Shown in pieces: positions 7,217 to 16,229 of a DNA stretch of 64,000 nucleotides. Positions within the stretch are counted from its first letter, which is position 1; every line of letters begins with the position of its first letter. Source of the stretch: Sva-07 sp942492715 (GTDB lineage: Bacteria > Actinomycetota > Acidimicrobiia > Acidimicrobiales > Ilumatobacteraceae); the NCBI GenBank assembly GCA_942492715.1, contig CALOFW010000012.1, positions 744,001-808,000 on the forward strand. The letters are read 5' to 3'. A program made the position numbers and the translations under genes. A model generated the notes under the pieces. It worked only from the letters and a program-made list of their open reading frames with translations. It was not told the DNA's origin and did no database searches.

Positions 7217-8929
7217 ATGTCGACCAGCCCTCGCCCGTTCGAGCGGACCGCGATGCTCGAAGCGCTGCGCACGACGGCCGCACCCGACGGCGAACCGCTC
7301 GACGTGTTGGTGATCGGCGGTGGGATCACCGGCGTGGGCGTGGCGCTCGACGCCGCCTCACGCGGCTTGCGCACCGGATTGGTCGAGCGTGACGACTTCG
7401 CGAGCGGCACGTCGTCGAAGAGCTCCAAGATGATCCACGGTGGCCTGCGGTACCTGCAGAACGGCGACGTCCGGCTCGTCTACGAGGCGCTGCGCGAGCG
7501 ACGACGTCTGATGCGCAACGCACCACATCTCGTGTCGCTCCTGCCGTTCATGATCCCGATCCTCACCAAGGACGGCGTCGTGTCCAAGAAGGTCGCGAAG
7601 GCACTCGGCTCGGCGATGTGGATGTACGACCTGACGGGCGGCTGGCGGATCGGCAAGCTCCACAAGCGGGTGTCGGCCGAGGAAGCAGCCGCCCACTTCC
7701 CCACCACCCATCTCGACAAGCTCAGCGCGGGCTACCTCTACTACGACGCCGGCGCCGACGACGCGAGGCTCACGCTCACGGTCGCTCGCACCGCCGCCCG
7801 GCACGGTGCCTCGATCGCCAACCGCTGTGCCGTGGTCGAGATCACCGGTGATGCCGACGGTCGCGCCGACGGCGCGATCGTCGAGGCGGACGGTGAACGC
7901 TTCGCCGTGCGGGCTCGCTGCGTCGTCAACGCAGCGGGGGTGTGGGCCGACGAGGTCCGAGCGCTCGACGAGGGCACCGACCCCGACTCGATCCGGCCGG
8001 CCAAGGGCGTGCACGTGACGATCCCGTGGGAGAAGGTCCGCAACGACATCGCCGTCATCATCCCGGTACGCAGCGACAAGCGGAGCCTGTTCCTCGTCCC
8101 ATGGGGCGAGCGGCCGGACGGCACGTACCGCCATGTCTACGTCGGCACGACCGACACCGACGACGGCGGTCCGCTCGACGATCCGCAGTGCACCGCCGCC
8201 GACGTCGACTACGTGCTCACCGCCCTCAACGAGGCGCTCACCGAGACGATCACCCCGGACGACATCACCGGGGTGTGGGCGGGCCTGCGCCCCCTGGTGA
8301 AGACGGCCTCCACCGACGACCGCTCGGGCAAGACCGCCGACCTGTCACGCCAGCACCAGGTCGCCGTCAGCGACTCCGGCGTCGTTCGCGTGAACGGCGG
8401 CAAGCTCACCACCTACCGCGAGATGGCCGAGGACACCGTCGACGTCGTGGTCGAACGCCTCGGTACGCCGCGTCGCACCCATCGCTCGCAAACGCGCCGC
8501 TTGGAGCTGGTCGGAGCGACGCGCCACGCCGAGCCGGCCGGCACGGTCGACGCCCACCTGATCGGCCGGTACGGCACGCACGCCGACGAGGTCCGAGCAT
8601 TGATCGCCTTCGATCCCTCGCTCTCGGCGCCGCTGGTCGACGGGCAGCCGTACCTGCGCGCCGAGGCCGTGTACGCAGCCCGCCACGAGATGATCACCAC
8701 GCTCGACGACGTCCTCGTCCGACGAACGCGAGCGCATCTCTTCGATCGAGCCGCAACGCTGGCCGCCGCGCCGGCGGTGGCGGAGCTGCTCGCCGCTGAG
8801 CTCGGTTGGGACGCCGACGAGACCGCCCGACAGCTCCGGGCGTACGAGCAACTGTGCCTCGCCGAGGAATCGGCCGCCCGACAGACCGCAGGAGCCGACG
8901 ATGCCCATCTCGCCAACGCCACCGATTGA
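7217..8929 (+). CDS. glpD: FAD-dependent glycerol-3-phosphate dehydrogenase
   Basis: A 570-residue GlpD that oxidises sn-glycerol-3-phosphate to dihydroxyacetone phosphate with FAD and passes electrons to quinone at the membrane. The FAD-binding VIGGGITGVGVALDAASRG dinucleotide motif is near residue 33. The family GTSSKSSKMIHGGLRYL segment follows, and a C-terminal helical cap is present. The ATG at 7217 is chosen because an upstream in-frame extension would cross the promoter and TAGGAT is correctly placed for leaderless initiation. It overlaps the next gene by 29 bp and begins a four-gene operon with an alkyl-DHAP-synthase-like protein, a membrane protein and a glycerol-kinase-like protein. 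Confidence 0.92.
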   Translation: MSTSPRPFERTAMLEALRTTAAPDGEPLDVLVIGGGITGVGVALDAASRGLRTGLVERDDFASGTSSKSSKMIHGGLRYLQNGDVRLVYEALRERRRLMRNAPHLVSLLPFMIPILTKDGVVSKKVAKALGSAMWMYDLTGGWRIGKLHKRVSAEEAAAHFPTTHLDKLSAGYLYYDAGADDARLTLTVARTAARHGASIANRCAVVEITGDADGRADGAIVEADGERFAVRARCVVNAAGVWADEVRALDEGTDPDSIRPAKGVHVTIPWEKVRNDIAVIIPVRSDKRSLFLVPWGERPDGTYRHVYVGTTDTDDGGPLDDPQCTAADVDYVLTALNEALTETITPDDITGVWAGLRPLVKTASTDDRSGKTADLSRQHQVAVSDSGVVRVNGGKLTTYREMAEDTVDVVVERLGTPRRTHRSQTRRLELVGATRHAEPAGTVDAHLIGRYGTHADEVRALIAFDPSLSAPLVDGQPYLRAEAVYAARHEMITTLDDVLVRRTRAHLFDRAATLAAAPAVAELLAAELGWDADETARQLRAYEQLCLAEESAARQTAGADDAHLANATD

Positions 8930-10382
8930 GCTCACCGGCGAGGAGTCCCATCTCACCGGCAGCGTGATCGACGTCCCGGAGGACGCGCTCGCCGCGCTGC
9001 AGTCGATCTGTGAGGTCGTCGACGAGGGAACCGACGTCGCCGAGGCGAGTCGTGACTGGTGGCCGCTCGCCCTGCACTGGGCGCTCGCGGGCCAGGTGCC
9101 GCAGCGAGCCGACGCCGTCGTGCGCCCGACGACCCTCGACGAGGTCGTGCGCGTGGTCCAGGTGTGCAACAACGCCCGGCTCCCGCTGACCGTCGCGGGT
9201 GGACGCAGTGGCGTGTGCGGCGCCGCCACGCCCGTGTTCGGCGGGGTGGTCCTCGACGCGACCGCGCTCGCCGGGGTGATCGACGTCGATGTGGTCTCGG
9301 GGGTCGTCGAGGTACTTCCGGGCACATTCGGCCCCGACCTCGAAGACCTGCTGCGGCCGATGGGGCTGTCGGTGGGGCACTTCCCGCAGAGCTTCGACCT
9401 GGCCACCGTCGGCGGCTGGATCGGCTCGCGTGGCGCCGGGCAGTACTCGACCCGCTACGGCAAGATCGAGGACATGGTCGTCGGGCTCGAGGTGGTGCTC
9501 GCCGATGGCTCGGTGATCCGCACCGGCGGCGCGCCCGCCGCGGCGGCCGGCCCGGACCTCACACAGCTGTTCGTCGGCTCCGAGGGCACCCTCGGCGTGA
9601 TCACCCGAGCCTGGCTGCGGACGCACCCGGCACCCGGGCACGAGGCTCGAGCCGCCTACTCGCTGTCGTCGTTCGCCGACGGTGTCGACGCCTGTCGAGC
9701 GATCCTGCAGGCCGGCGCCACACCCGCCGTACTCCGGCTGTACGACGCCGCGGAGTCGCAACGAGGTCAGGGGGGCGACGGCACCGAGTGCATCCTGCTC
9801 GTGCTCGACGAAGGCACCCCCGAGATCGTCGACGCCACGATGACGATCGTCGACCGCAGCTGCCTCGCTGCCGGTGCGCGACCCGCCGACGTCGACCTCG
9901 TCGGACGCTGGCTCGACCATCGCAACGACACCTCGGCACTCCAGGGCCTCACCCGCAAGGGCTTCGTGGTCGACACGATGGAGATCGCTGCACCCTGGTC
10001 GACGCTCGGCGCGTTGTTCGACGACGTTCGCGCGGCCCTCATGGCCGTGCCCACCGCCCGAGCGGCGACCTGCCACCTCTCGCACAGCTACGCCGACGGC
10101 GCATGCCTCTACTTCACGTTCGCCGCCACCCCGGCACCCGACGACGTCGAGTCGACGTACATCGCACTCTGGGACGCCGGGCAACGGGCGGTGCTCGCCG
10201 GTGGCGGCAACCTGTCGCACCATCATGGCGTCGGGATCAATCGCGGGCGGTTCATGGCCGAGGCGCTCGGTCCGGCCCATCGGGTCCTGATCGCCCTCAA
10301 GTCGGTGCTCGACCCGAACGGCATCATGAACCCCGGCAAGCTCGGGCTCCCGACCCCGTTCGGAGCGACGCCCTGGCCATGA
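8901..10382 (+). CDS. FAD-linked oxidase, alkyl-DHAP-synthase-like
   Basis: A 493-residue flavoprotein of the FAD_binding_4 / FAD-oxidase C family. It shows the PP-loop segment VAGGRSGVCGA, a GSRGAGQYSTRYGKIEDMV FAD-contact stretch, GSEGTLGVIT, and a C-terminal HHHGVG motif followed by LDPNGIMNPGKLG. HHHG(I/V)G is typical of alkyldihydroxyacetone-phosphate synthase, which makes ether lipids from acyl-DHAP, although bacterial members also include D-lactate and glycolate dehydrogenases. The position between glpD and a glycerol kinase gene, overlapping glpD by 29 bp, favours a substrate derived from DHAP. A similar pairing of glpD with an AgpS-like gene is known in mycobacteria. Confidence 0.82.
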   Translation: MPISPTPPIELTGEESHLTGSVIDVPEDALAALQSICEVVDEGTDVAEASRDWWPLALHWALAGQVPQRADAVVRPTTLDEVVRVVQVCNNARLPLTVAGGRSGVCGAATPVFGGVVLDATALAGVIDVDVVSGVVEVLPGTFGPDLEDLLRPMGLSVGHFPQSFDLATVGGWIGSRGAGQYSTRYGKIEDMVVGLEVVLADGSVIRTGGAPAAAAGPDLTQLFVGSEGTLGVITRAWLRTHPAPGHEARAAYSLSSFADGVDACRAILQAGATPAVLRLYDAAESQRGQGGDGTECILLVLDEGTPEIVDATMTIVDRSCLAAGARPADVDLVGRWLDHRNDTSALQGLTRKGFVVDTMEIAAPWSTLGALFDDVRAALMAVPTARAATCHLSHSYADGACLYFTFAATPAPDDVESTYIALWDAGQRAVLAGGGNLSHHHGVGINRGRFMAEALGPAHRVLIALKSVLDPNGIMNPGKLGLPTPFGATPWP

Positions 10383-10786
10383 GTCGATTCGACCCAGAAG
10401 CGATCCGGGCCGGCATCGGTGTCTGCCTGATCCTGGCGGTGCCGCTGACGCTCGTCGCCGCGTTCGTCGACTCCGACGACAGCGGCCTGAACGCGCTGTT
10501 CTTCTTCGGCGCGATGTTCGGTTTCGTCCTCGGCGCCGGCTGTGCAGCGTGGCTGCAGCAGCGCGGTACCCCGATGAGTCATGGCATCGTCACCGCGATG
10601 GTCGCCTACCTCGCCGCCCAGTTCGTGTTCGTCGCGTTCCGGCTGCTGCGGGGCGACAGTGTCAACTGGTTCGGCGTCTTCTTCACCCTCTCGCTGGTGA
10701 TGCTCGCCGGCGTGATCGGAGGGCTGCTCGGCAGCTCGCTGCAGGCCCGCGGCATCGTCCCGTCCCACAGGAGATCCCAACCGTGA
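10379..10786 (+). CDS. small four-helix membrane protein
   Basis: A 135-residue protein with four predicted membrane segments (residues ~12-30, 39-57, 66-86 and 98-118) and short loops. No recognised catalytic motif is visible. The ATG overlaps the TGA of the flavoprotein (ATGA), and the GTG of the next gene overlaps its own stop (GTGA). It is therefore translationally coupled inside the glycerol-phosphate operon. It may anchor or support glycerol-lipid metabolism at the membrane, but that is only inferred from context. Confidence 0.72.
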   Translation: MSRFDPEAIRAGIGVCLILAVPLTLVAAFVDSDDSGLNALFFFGAMFGFVLGAGCAAWLQQRGTPMSHGIVTAMVAYLAAQFVFVAFRLLRGDSVNWFGVFFTLSLVMLAGVIGGLLGSSLQARGIVPSHRRSQP

Positions 10787-12252
10787 CGAACATCCTGGTG
10801 GTCGACGTCGGAACGACGGGGCTGCGGGCAGCCGTGGTCGACGACACGTTGTCCGTCCGCGCCTACGAGTACCGGCCGTGCCCTCCCGCCACGCCGGCAC
10901 CCGGGCTCGCCGAGTTCGACGGGGCGATGATGGCCGAGCGTCTGCTCGACGCGGCGCGGACGGCGGTCGCACGGCTCGACGCCCCGATCGATGCCGTCGG
11001 GATCACCAACCAGCGCGCCAGCGTGCTGCTGTGGGATCGAACCACCGGCACCCCGCTCGGTCCCGGCCTCGGCTGGCAGGATCTGCGAACGGTCGGCGAC
11101 TGCATCGTGGCCAAGCTCGAGCACGGCTGGACCCTCGCGCCGAACCAGTCGGCCACGAAGGCGAGTTGGTTGTTGGCGAACATCCCGGACCTCGACGGAC
11201 GCGACGTCTGCATCGGCACGATCGATTCGTGGGTGGCGTGGACGCTCACCGAGGGCGCCGTGCACGTGAGCGATCAGACCAACGCATCGGCGACGACGAA
11301 CGGGCTGCGACTCGTCGACGGCACCGACTGGAACTCGTCGATCTGCGACGCACTCGGGGTTCCGATCGCCACGCTCCCGAACGTCGTCGACTCCGTGGGG
11401 GTGTGCGGACATGCGACCGCGCTCCCAGGCGCGCCACCGATCTCGGCGATGCTCGGTGATCAGCAGGCGTCGTTGATCGGTCAGAGCTGCATCAAGCCGG
11501 GCCGGGCCAAGATCACCTTCGGCAGCGGCGGGATGCTCGACGTCTGCACCGACCAGCCGACGCCCGACGGCGCCCACCGGCATCCGTCGGGCACGTACCC
11601 CTTGCCGCTGTGGTCGATCGATGGTCGCCTGACGTGGGGTGTGGAGGGCATCATGCTGTCCGCCGGAACGAACGTCGAGTGGCTGAGCGACGATGTGCAG
11701 CTGATCGACGACCCCGCCGACAGCCACGACGTCGCGAGCCGGTGCGCCGACTCCGACGGCGTGGTGTACGTGCCGGCGTTGATGGGGCTCGGGACCCCGC
11801 GGTGGGACTACGGCGCCCGTGGAGCGCTGCTTGGCCTCACCCGCGGATCGGGGCGCGAGCACGTGGTCCGAGCGGTGCTCGAGGGGATCGCGCACCGCGG
11901 CGCCGACCTGCTCGACGCGGCGAACGCCGACACCGGTCTCGACATCCACACCGTGCGGGTCGACGGCGGCATGATCGCCAACCCGACGTTCGTCCAGGCG
12001 CTGGCGGATGCCGCCGACCTGCCGATCGAGGTCGCCCCGGTCGCCGAGTCGACGACGATCGGCGCAGCGTTCATGGCCGGCCTCGGCGTCGGGATCTGGG
12101 ACGACATCCACGAACTCGACGACCTGTGGAAGCCGGCGCGGATCGTCGAACCGAGCCCCGGCAACGACCACGCCGGTCGGCGAGCCCGCTGGCGTGACGC
12201 CGTCGACCGAGCCGCCGGCTGGCATCCCGACCTGTCGGCACTGGACTTCTGA
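10783..12252 (+). CDS. FGGY-family carbohydrate kinase, glycerol-kinase-like
   Basis: A 489-residue ASKHA-fold kinase. The N-terminal phosphate loop reads DVGTTGLRAAVVD. GITNQRASVLLWDR matches the glycerol-kinase region, with a substrate-site TNQR. GDQQASLIGQ and KITFGSGGMLDV resemble the glycerol-kinase GDQQAAL...KNTYGTG segments. The C-terminus carries VDGGMIANPTFVQALAD. It most likely phosphorylates glycerol with ATP to feed GlpD, though related FGGY kinases use other polyols. The GTG start has CAGGAGAT upstream and overlaps the previous stop codon. It is the last gene of the operon. Confidence 0.82.
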   Translation: MTNILVVDVGTTGLRAAVVDDTLSVRAYEYRPCPPATPAPGLAEFDGAMMAERLLDAARTAVARLDAPIDAVGITNQRASVLLWDRTTGTPLGPGLGWQDLRTVGDCIVAKLEHGWTLAPNQSATKASWLLANIPDLDGRDVCIGTIDSWVAWTLTEGAVHVSDQTNASATTNGLRLVDGTDWNSSICDALGVPIATLPNVVDSVGVCGHATALPGAPPISAMLGDQQASLIGQSCIKPGRAKITFGSGGMLDVCTDQPTPDGAHRHPSGTYPLPLWSIDGRLTWGVEGIMLSAGTNVEWLSDDVQLIDDPADSHDVASRCADSDGVVYVPALMGLGTPRWDYGARGALLGLTRGSGREHVVRAVLEGIAHRGADLLDAANADTGLDIHTVRVDGGMIANPTFVQALADAADLPIEVAPVAESTTIGAAFMAGLGVGIWDDIHELDDLWKPARIVEPSPGNDHAGRRARWRDAVDRAAGWHPDLSALDF

Positions 12253-12282
12253 GCGATCACCGGATGGGCGACTCGCGAACCC

Positions 12283-12288
12283 TAGAAT
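12283..12288 (+). promoter_or_regulatory. -10 box upstream of the ferritin-like pair
   Basis: TAGAAT lies seven bases before an ATG at 12296 that opens a short reading frame, and 38 bases before the first plausible start of the ferritin-like gene. Transcription would start at about 12295. Confidence 0.45.
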
Positions 12289-12295
12289 TGCTCGG

Positions 12296-12370
12296 ATGCC
12301 CTCCCAGCGGGAAGGCTGTAGCACGCATGACCTCGAAAGGACACTCCCCCGTGGACCTCGTATCCGCTGA
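12296..12370 (+). CDS. possible leaderless 24-residue leader peptide
   Basis: An ATG placed seven bases after a TAGAAT -10 box opens a 24-codon frame, MPSQREGCSTHDLERTLPRG and onward, ending in TGA at 12368-12370. It overlaps the start region of the exported ferritin-like gene in another frame. If translated it would affect ribosome access to the starts at 12327 and 12351. No homology is recognised, and it may simply be 5' leader. Confidence 0.25.
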   Translation: MPSQREGCSTHDLERTLPRGPRIR

Positions 12371-12953
12371 GCCCGCAACATCGCGGCGAAGCCTCATCGG
12401 CGCGTTGGGCGCCGCTGGTCTCGCCAGCGCCGCCGCACTCGCCGTCGCCCGGCCGGCCTCCGCCGCCCCCTACAGCCCCACCGAGCCCGACAAGGCCGTG
12501 CTCGAACAGGCGCTGCAGTTGGAGCTGGCGGCGAAGCTGCTCTACCGCGACGCGGCCGAGGCCGGGCTCACCGACGCGGCGCTCGAGGTCGCCCAGGTGT
12601 TCGGCGACAACCACGAGGCCTACGCCGACCAGTTCGCCGCGATCACGGGCATCTCCGCCGACACCTACAACGAGGACTTCTACGACGAACTCAAGGACGA
12701 GTTCGCGACCTCCGACGTCGCCCAGTTCGCGCAGGCGGCCTGGGAGTTGGAGAACAACTTCGCCGCCACCTACACCGAGCTCTTCACCGGGTTCGAAGCC
12801 GTCGAATCGCAGACGGTGGTCGCCTCGATCGTCGTCATCAACGGTCGGATGGCCACGGTCCTCGCTGACCTCGCCGGCGTGTCGGATCAACTGAACCTGG
12901 TGTTCGACCCGCCGACCGAGATCATCACGCTCACGGAGGGCGCCGCATCATGA
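12327..12953 (+). CDS. exported ferritin-like protein with Tat signal
   Basis: A 208-residue protein with a twin-arginine-type signal (TSRRSLIGALGAAGLASAAA, cleavage after a PASAA stretch near residue 48). A single four-helix ferritin-like domain follows. Glu-rich helices (LEQALQLELAAKLLYRDA, FGDNHEAYADQFAAITG, WELENNFAATYTEL) supply candidate metal ligands, as in the ferritin_2 (DUF4439-like) family. Export by Tat suggests it folds, perhaps with bound metal, before crossing the membrane. Two starts are possible. The ATG at 12327 is given here, but the GTG at 12351 has AAAGGA nine bases upstream and keeps the whole signal. It is coupled by ATGA to a second ferritin-like gene. Confidence 0.78.
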   Translation: MTSKGHSPVDLVSAEPATSRRSLIGALGAAGLASAAALAVARPASAAPYSPTEPDKAVLEQALQLELAAKLLYRDAAEAGLTDAALEVAQVFGDNHEAYADQFAAITGISADTYNEDFYDELKDEFATSDVAQFAQAAWELENNFAATYTELFTGFEAVESQTVVASIVVINGRMATVLADLAGVSDQLNLVFDPPTEIITLTEGAAS

Positions 12954-13780
12954 GCACGTTCCCACCTCGAGCCGAATCCCGGGTGAGCCGGCGTCAGGCA
13001 TTCAAGATCGGCGGCATCACGGTGTCGCTCGCGGCGTTGGTCGCAGCGTGCGGCGACGACCGCGAAGGCGACACCTCGCCCGGCCGGGTCGGCTACGCGC
13101 CACCGGTCACCGACCCACCGGACTACACCGTCGACGACGCCGTACGCCTGCGCACGGCGGCCTCGCTGGAATACACCGCCATCGGCGTCTACGAGCGGGC
13201 ACTCGACTCCGGCATCGTCGCGCCCTCGTCGAACGAAGTCGTGTCGCGTCTGATCGACAACCATCAGGCGAGCGCCGATCAGTTGGCTGCACTGACCGAT
13301 GCCGAAGGCGGTGTTCCGTGGGAGTGCACGAACCCATGGCTCGACGATCGCCTGATCGAGCCCGTCTTCCAGGCGATCGAGATCAGCGACGACCCAGAAC
13401 GTGACCTGCTGCGTTTCGCCGTCGCCCTCGAGAACCTGGCTGCATCGACGCATCAGGTCTTCGCCGTCGAGTTGACAGCCCCCGCCGCCAAGACCTTCGC
13501 CCTCGAGACCGCAACGGCCGAGTCGCGCCAGGCCGCGGCGCTCGTGGCGATCGATCGCGGTCCCGATGGCTACATCAGCCCAGAGGTCTACGGCGAAGGC
13601 GTCCCGACCGATGTGGAAGGGTTGCCGAACATCTACTCGATCACGAGCCGGTTCGGATCGGTCGGGCAGGCCGAGCTGATCGTCGGACCGGCCGACGAGA
13701 ACGGATCGCGCGAGTCGTTCAACCTGCAGACACCGGCCGAGAACTCGTTCATCTACAACGAGCTCGAACCCACCTGCTGA
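12950..13780 (+). CDS. ferritin-like lipoprotein with Tat signal
   Basis: A 276-residue protein. The N-terminus has SRRQAFKIGG followed by a hydrophobic stretch and the lipobox LVAAC (Cys near residue 35), so it is a Tat-exported lipoprotein. The mature part has ferritin-like helices (AASLEYTAIGVYERAL, LIDNHQASADQLAAL, ALENLAASTHQVFAVEL) and a Ser/Asn-rich C-terminal tail. It is a diverged partner of the upstream protein, and the ATGA overlap implies coupled production. The function is unknown; extracytoplasmic metal or oxidant handling is plausible from the fold. Confidence 0.78.
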   Translation: MSTFPPRAESRVSRRQAFKIGGITVSLAALVAACGDDREGDTSPGRVGYAPPVTDPPDYTVDDAVRLRTAASLEYTAIGVYERALDSGIVAPSSNEVVSRLIDNHQASADQLAALTDAEGGVPWECTNPWLDDRLIEPVFQAIEISDDPERDLLRFAVALENLAASTHQVFAVELTAPAAKTFALETATAESRQAAALVAIDRGPDGYISPEVYGEGVPTDVEGLPNIYSITSRFGSVGQAELIVGPADENGSRESFNLQTPAENSFIYNELEPTC

Positions 13781-13800
13781 CGCATCGCACGGCAGCGTCG

Positions 13801-13806
13801 TACACT
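13801..13806 (+). promoter_or_regulatory. -10 box of rnpB
   Basis: TACACT places the transcription start near 13813-13815, just before the 5' strand of RNase P helix P1. Confidence 0.45.
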
Positions 13807-13813
13807 GCCCCTC

Positions 13814-14203
<390 letters not shown>

Positions 14204-14250
14204 CCACCACCATCTCGTGGAACCTGTACCGATCGGAGCCCGCTGAGAGG

Positions 14251-14865
14251 TCAGAGCACGGTGAGCTTCACCCACTCGTTGAGCACGAGCGGCGGCCCTT
14301 CCACGCCGTCGGCTCCACGGACCTTGATGAACGACTGCAGCTTCCAGTCCTGACCGGTCCCATCCGTGACCACGCCGCTCGACTTGACCTTGAAGTTCGT
14401 GAAACCCCCGGACGAGTTGATGATCGGACGCTGCTTCACCGTTCCGGTCGCCAGCGGCTCGATGGTTCCCTTTGCGCACTTCGCGAAGAAGTCTTCTTCG
14501 CTGGTCGCTTCCGAGACATCGAACACGAGGACCGGGGCGTCACTGTTGTGGACCACGACGGACGAGTTGCCCGACGGTGCCAGCACGATCTGCTCGACAC
14601 CGTTGATCACAGGCCGCATGTCCGTGCACAGTTCTACAGCGTCATCCCAGCCGACGACGACGAGAATCGGAAGCATCGTTCCTCCCACGTCGGTCATCAC
14701 CGGGCCGACCGGGTGGCCGCCGATGGCGTCTTCCCGCTGGACAACGCCTGACTCTGCCGGTTTCGCAGGCTTGTCGGCAGACGCGGACGGCGATGCGACC
14801 AAGACGCTCGCCAACGCCACGCCCGAGAGTGCGGCAATCAGTTTCAACCTCATTGACTTCCCCAT
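14251..14865 (-). CDS. secreted protein of unknown function
   Basis: A 204-residue protein with a Sec-type signal peptide (MRLKLIAALSGVALASVLVA, cleavage near SASA). The mature part is ~170 residues of mostly beta-type sequence with few cysteines and no family that I recognise. It is Val-, Ser- and Asp-rich and contains VGWDDAVELCTDM and a GFTNFKVKSSGVV segment. Two starts are possible: ATG at 14865 or ATG at 14853 (with GGGGAAG just upstream). It stands alone and converges on rnpB. Confidence 0.7.
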   Translation of the reverse strand: MGKSMRLKLIAALSGVALASVLVASPSASADKPAKPAESGVVQREDAIGGHPVGPVMTDVGGTMLPILVVVGWDDAVELCTDMRPVINGVEQIVLAPSGNSSVVVHNSDAPVLVFDVSEATSEEDFFAKCAKGTIEPLATGTVKQRPIINSSGGFTNFKVKSSGVVTDGTGQDWKLQSFIKVRGADGVEGPPLVLNEWVKLTVL

Positions 14866-15116
14866 TTCTGTTGTGACGCGAACTGCGTCCCCCCAGGCCC
14901 GACAGTGTTGGCGGACCGCTGCCTCTGGCAGCGGGTCCACGGTCACATGGACCGGTGGGGTCTGCGAGTGGGATGCGTCACACCTCTCGCCACACTCGCG
15001 AGCGTGCCTCGGGGTCGAACGGCTCTGACCGTCGACCCGATCGTGTGCGTAGGATCGATGGCGGAGCCGCCACCTTCGTCCCGAACGAGACGAGCGACGG
15101 CTCAGAGGAGTCCGAC

Positions 15117-16229
15117 ATGATGTCACCGGTGTTCGGGCGGGAGGCGTTGCGGATCGGCATCCTCGCGTCACCCTGGGTGCCGGTACCCCCGGTCGGGTAC
15201 GGCGGCACCGAGAGCGTGGTCGGCCGACTCGCTCGAGGTCTCCAGGGAGCGGGTCACGATGTGCGCCTGTGGACCACCGGTGACTCGACGTGTCCGGTCC
15301 CGCGCGGCTTCGCGTACCCGACCGCCCGGACCGAGGAGATGGGAACCAGCTCGATCGAGCTCCGGCACACGCTCGAAGGCTACGAATGGTTCGGCGACGA
15401 GGGATGCGACGTGATCCACGATCACACCCTGGTCGGTCCGTTCCTCGCAACGGCGACCGCTCCGGTCATCACCACGAACCACGGCCCGTTCGACAACCCT
15501 GAGCTGGCCACCATCTTCAGCCGGCTTCCCCGAGCGATCCCGATCATCGCGATCTCGAGGAACCAGGCATCGGTCGCACCCGGACTCGGCATCCACGTGG
15601 CCCATGTGATCCACCACGGCATCGACATCGACGAGGTCCCCGAGGGCGACGGACGCGGCGACGCACACGGCCCGTACCTGCTCTTCCTCGGTCGGATGAA
15701 TCCGGCCAAGGGAGTGGTCCAGGCCATCGAGGTCGCACGAGCCACGGGACATCGACTCCTGGTGGCAGCGAGGATGCGCGAAGCCGCCGAGTTGGCGTTC
15801 TACGACGACGTGGTCGCGCCGCGGTGCACCGACGGCATCGAGTACATCGGCGAGGTCGGTGGCGCCGAGAAGGAACGGCTCATCGGCGGCGCGATGGCCC
15901 TGCTGAGCCCGATCCAGTGGCCCGAACCGTTCGGACTGGTGATGATCGAGGCACTCGCCGCCGGCACACCGGTGATCTCGACGCCACGAGGCGCCGCGCC
16001 GGAGATCATCGTGCACGGCCGGACCGGATTCCTCTGTGACGACACCGACACCCTCGAGCGTGCCGTTCGGTCGATCGAGCGGATCGATCGACGCGACTGC
16101 CGGTCCGATGTCGCCCTCCGATTCAGCGTCGACAGGATGGTGGGACGCCACGTCGCCGCCTACCGCGGCCTGCTGGCGGTCTCAGGCAACGATCGTCACG
16201 CGCCTGTCGAACGGCTGAGCCTGGTGTGA
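15117..16229 (+). CDS. GT4-family glycosyltransferase
   Basis: A 370-residue GT-B retaining glycosyltransferase. The N-terminal domain begins LRIGILASPWVPVPPVGYGGTE, the nucleotide-sugar transferase pattern with a GGTE loop. The C-terminal domain has LLFLGRMNPAKGV and the family E-x7-E signature in EPFGLVMIEALAAGTPVIST. The acceptor cannot be told. The ATG at 15117 follows GAGGAG by six bases, and a second ATG is at 15120. A TAGGAT -10 box lies upstream at 15050-15055. The stop overlaps the GTG start of a glycogen-debranching-type gene, so the pair likely acts together on a storage or compatible glucan or glucoside. Confidence 0.88.
   Translation: MMSPVFGREALRIGILASPWVPVPPVGYGGTESVVGRLARGLQGAGHDVRLWTTGDSTCPVPRGFAYPTARTEEMGTSSIELRHTLEGYEWFGDEGCDVIHDHTLVGPFLATATAPVITTNHGPFDNPELATIFSRLPRAIPIIAISRNQASVAPGLGIHVAHVIHHGIDIDEVPEGDGRGDAHGPYLLFLGRMNPAKGVVQAIEVARATGHRLLVAARMREAAELAFYDDVVAPRCTDGIEYIGEVGGAEKERLIGGAMALLSPIQWPEPFGLVMIEALAAGTPVISTPRGAAPEIIVHGRTGFLCDDTDTLERAVRSIERIDRRDCRSDVALRFSVDRMVGRHVAAYRGLLAVSGNDRHAPVERLSLV

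Noticed and set aside
8694..12381. Long minus-strand frames of 528 and 591 codons
   Set aside because: Antisense shadows of the flavoprotein and kinase genes; no domain is visible.
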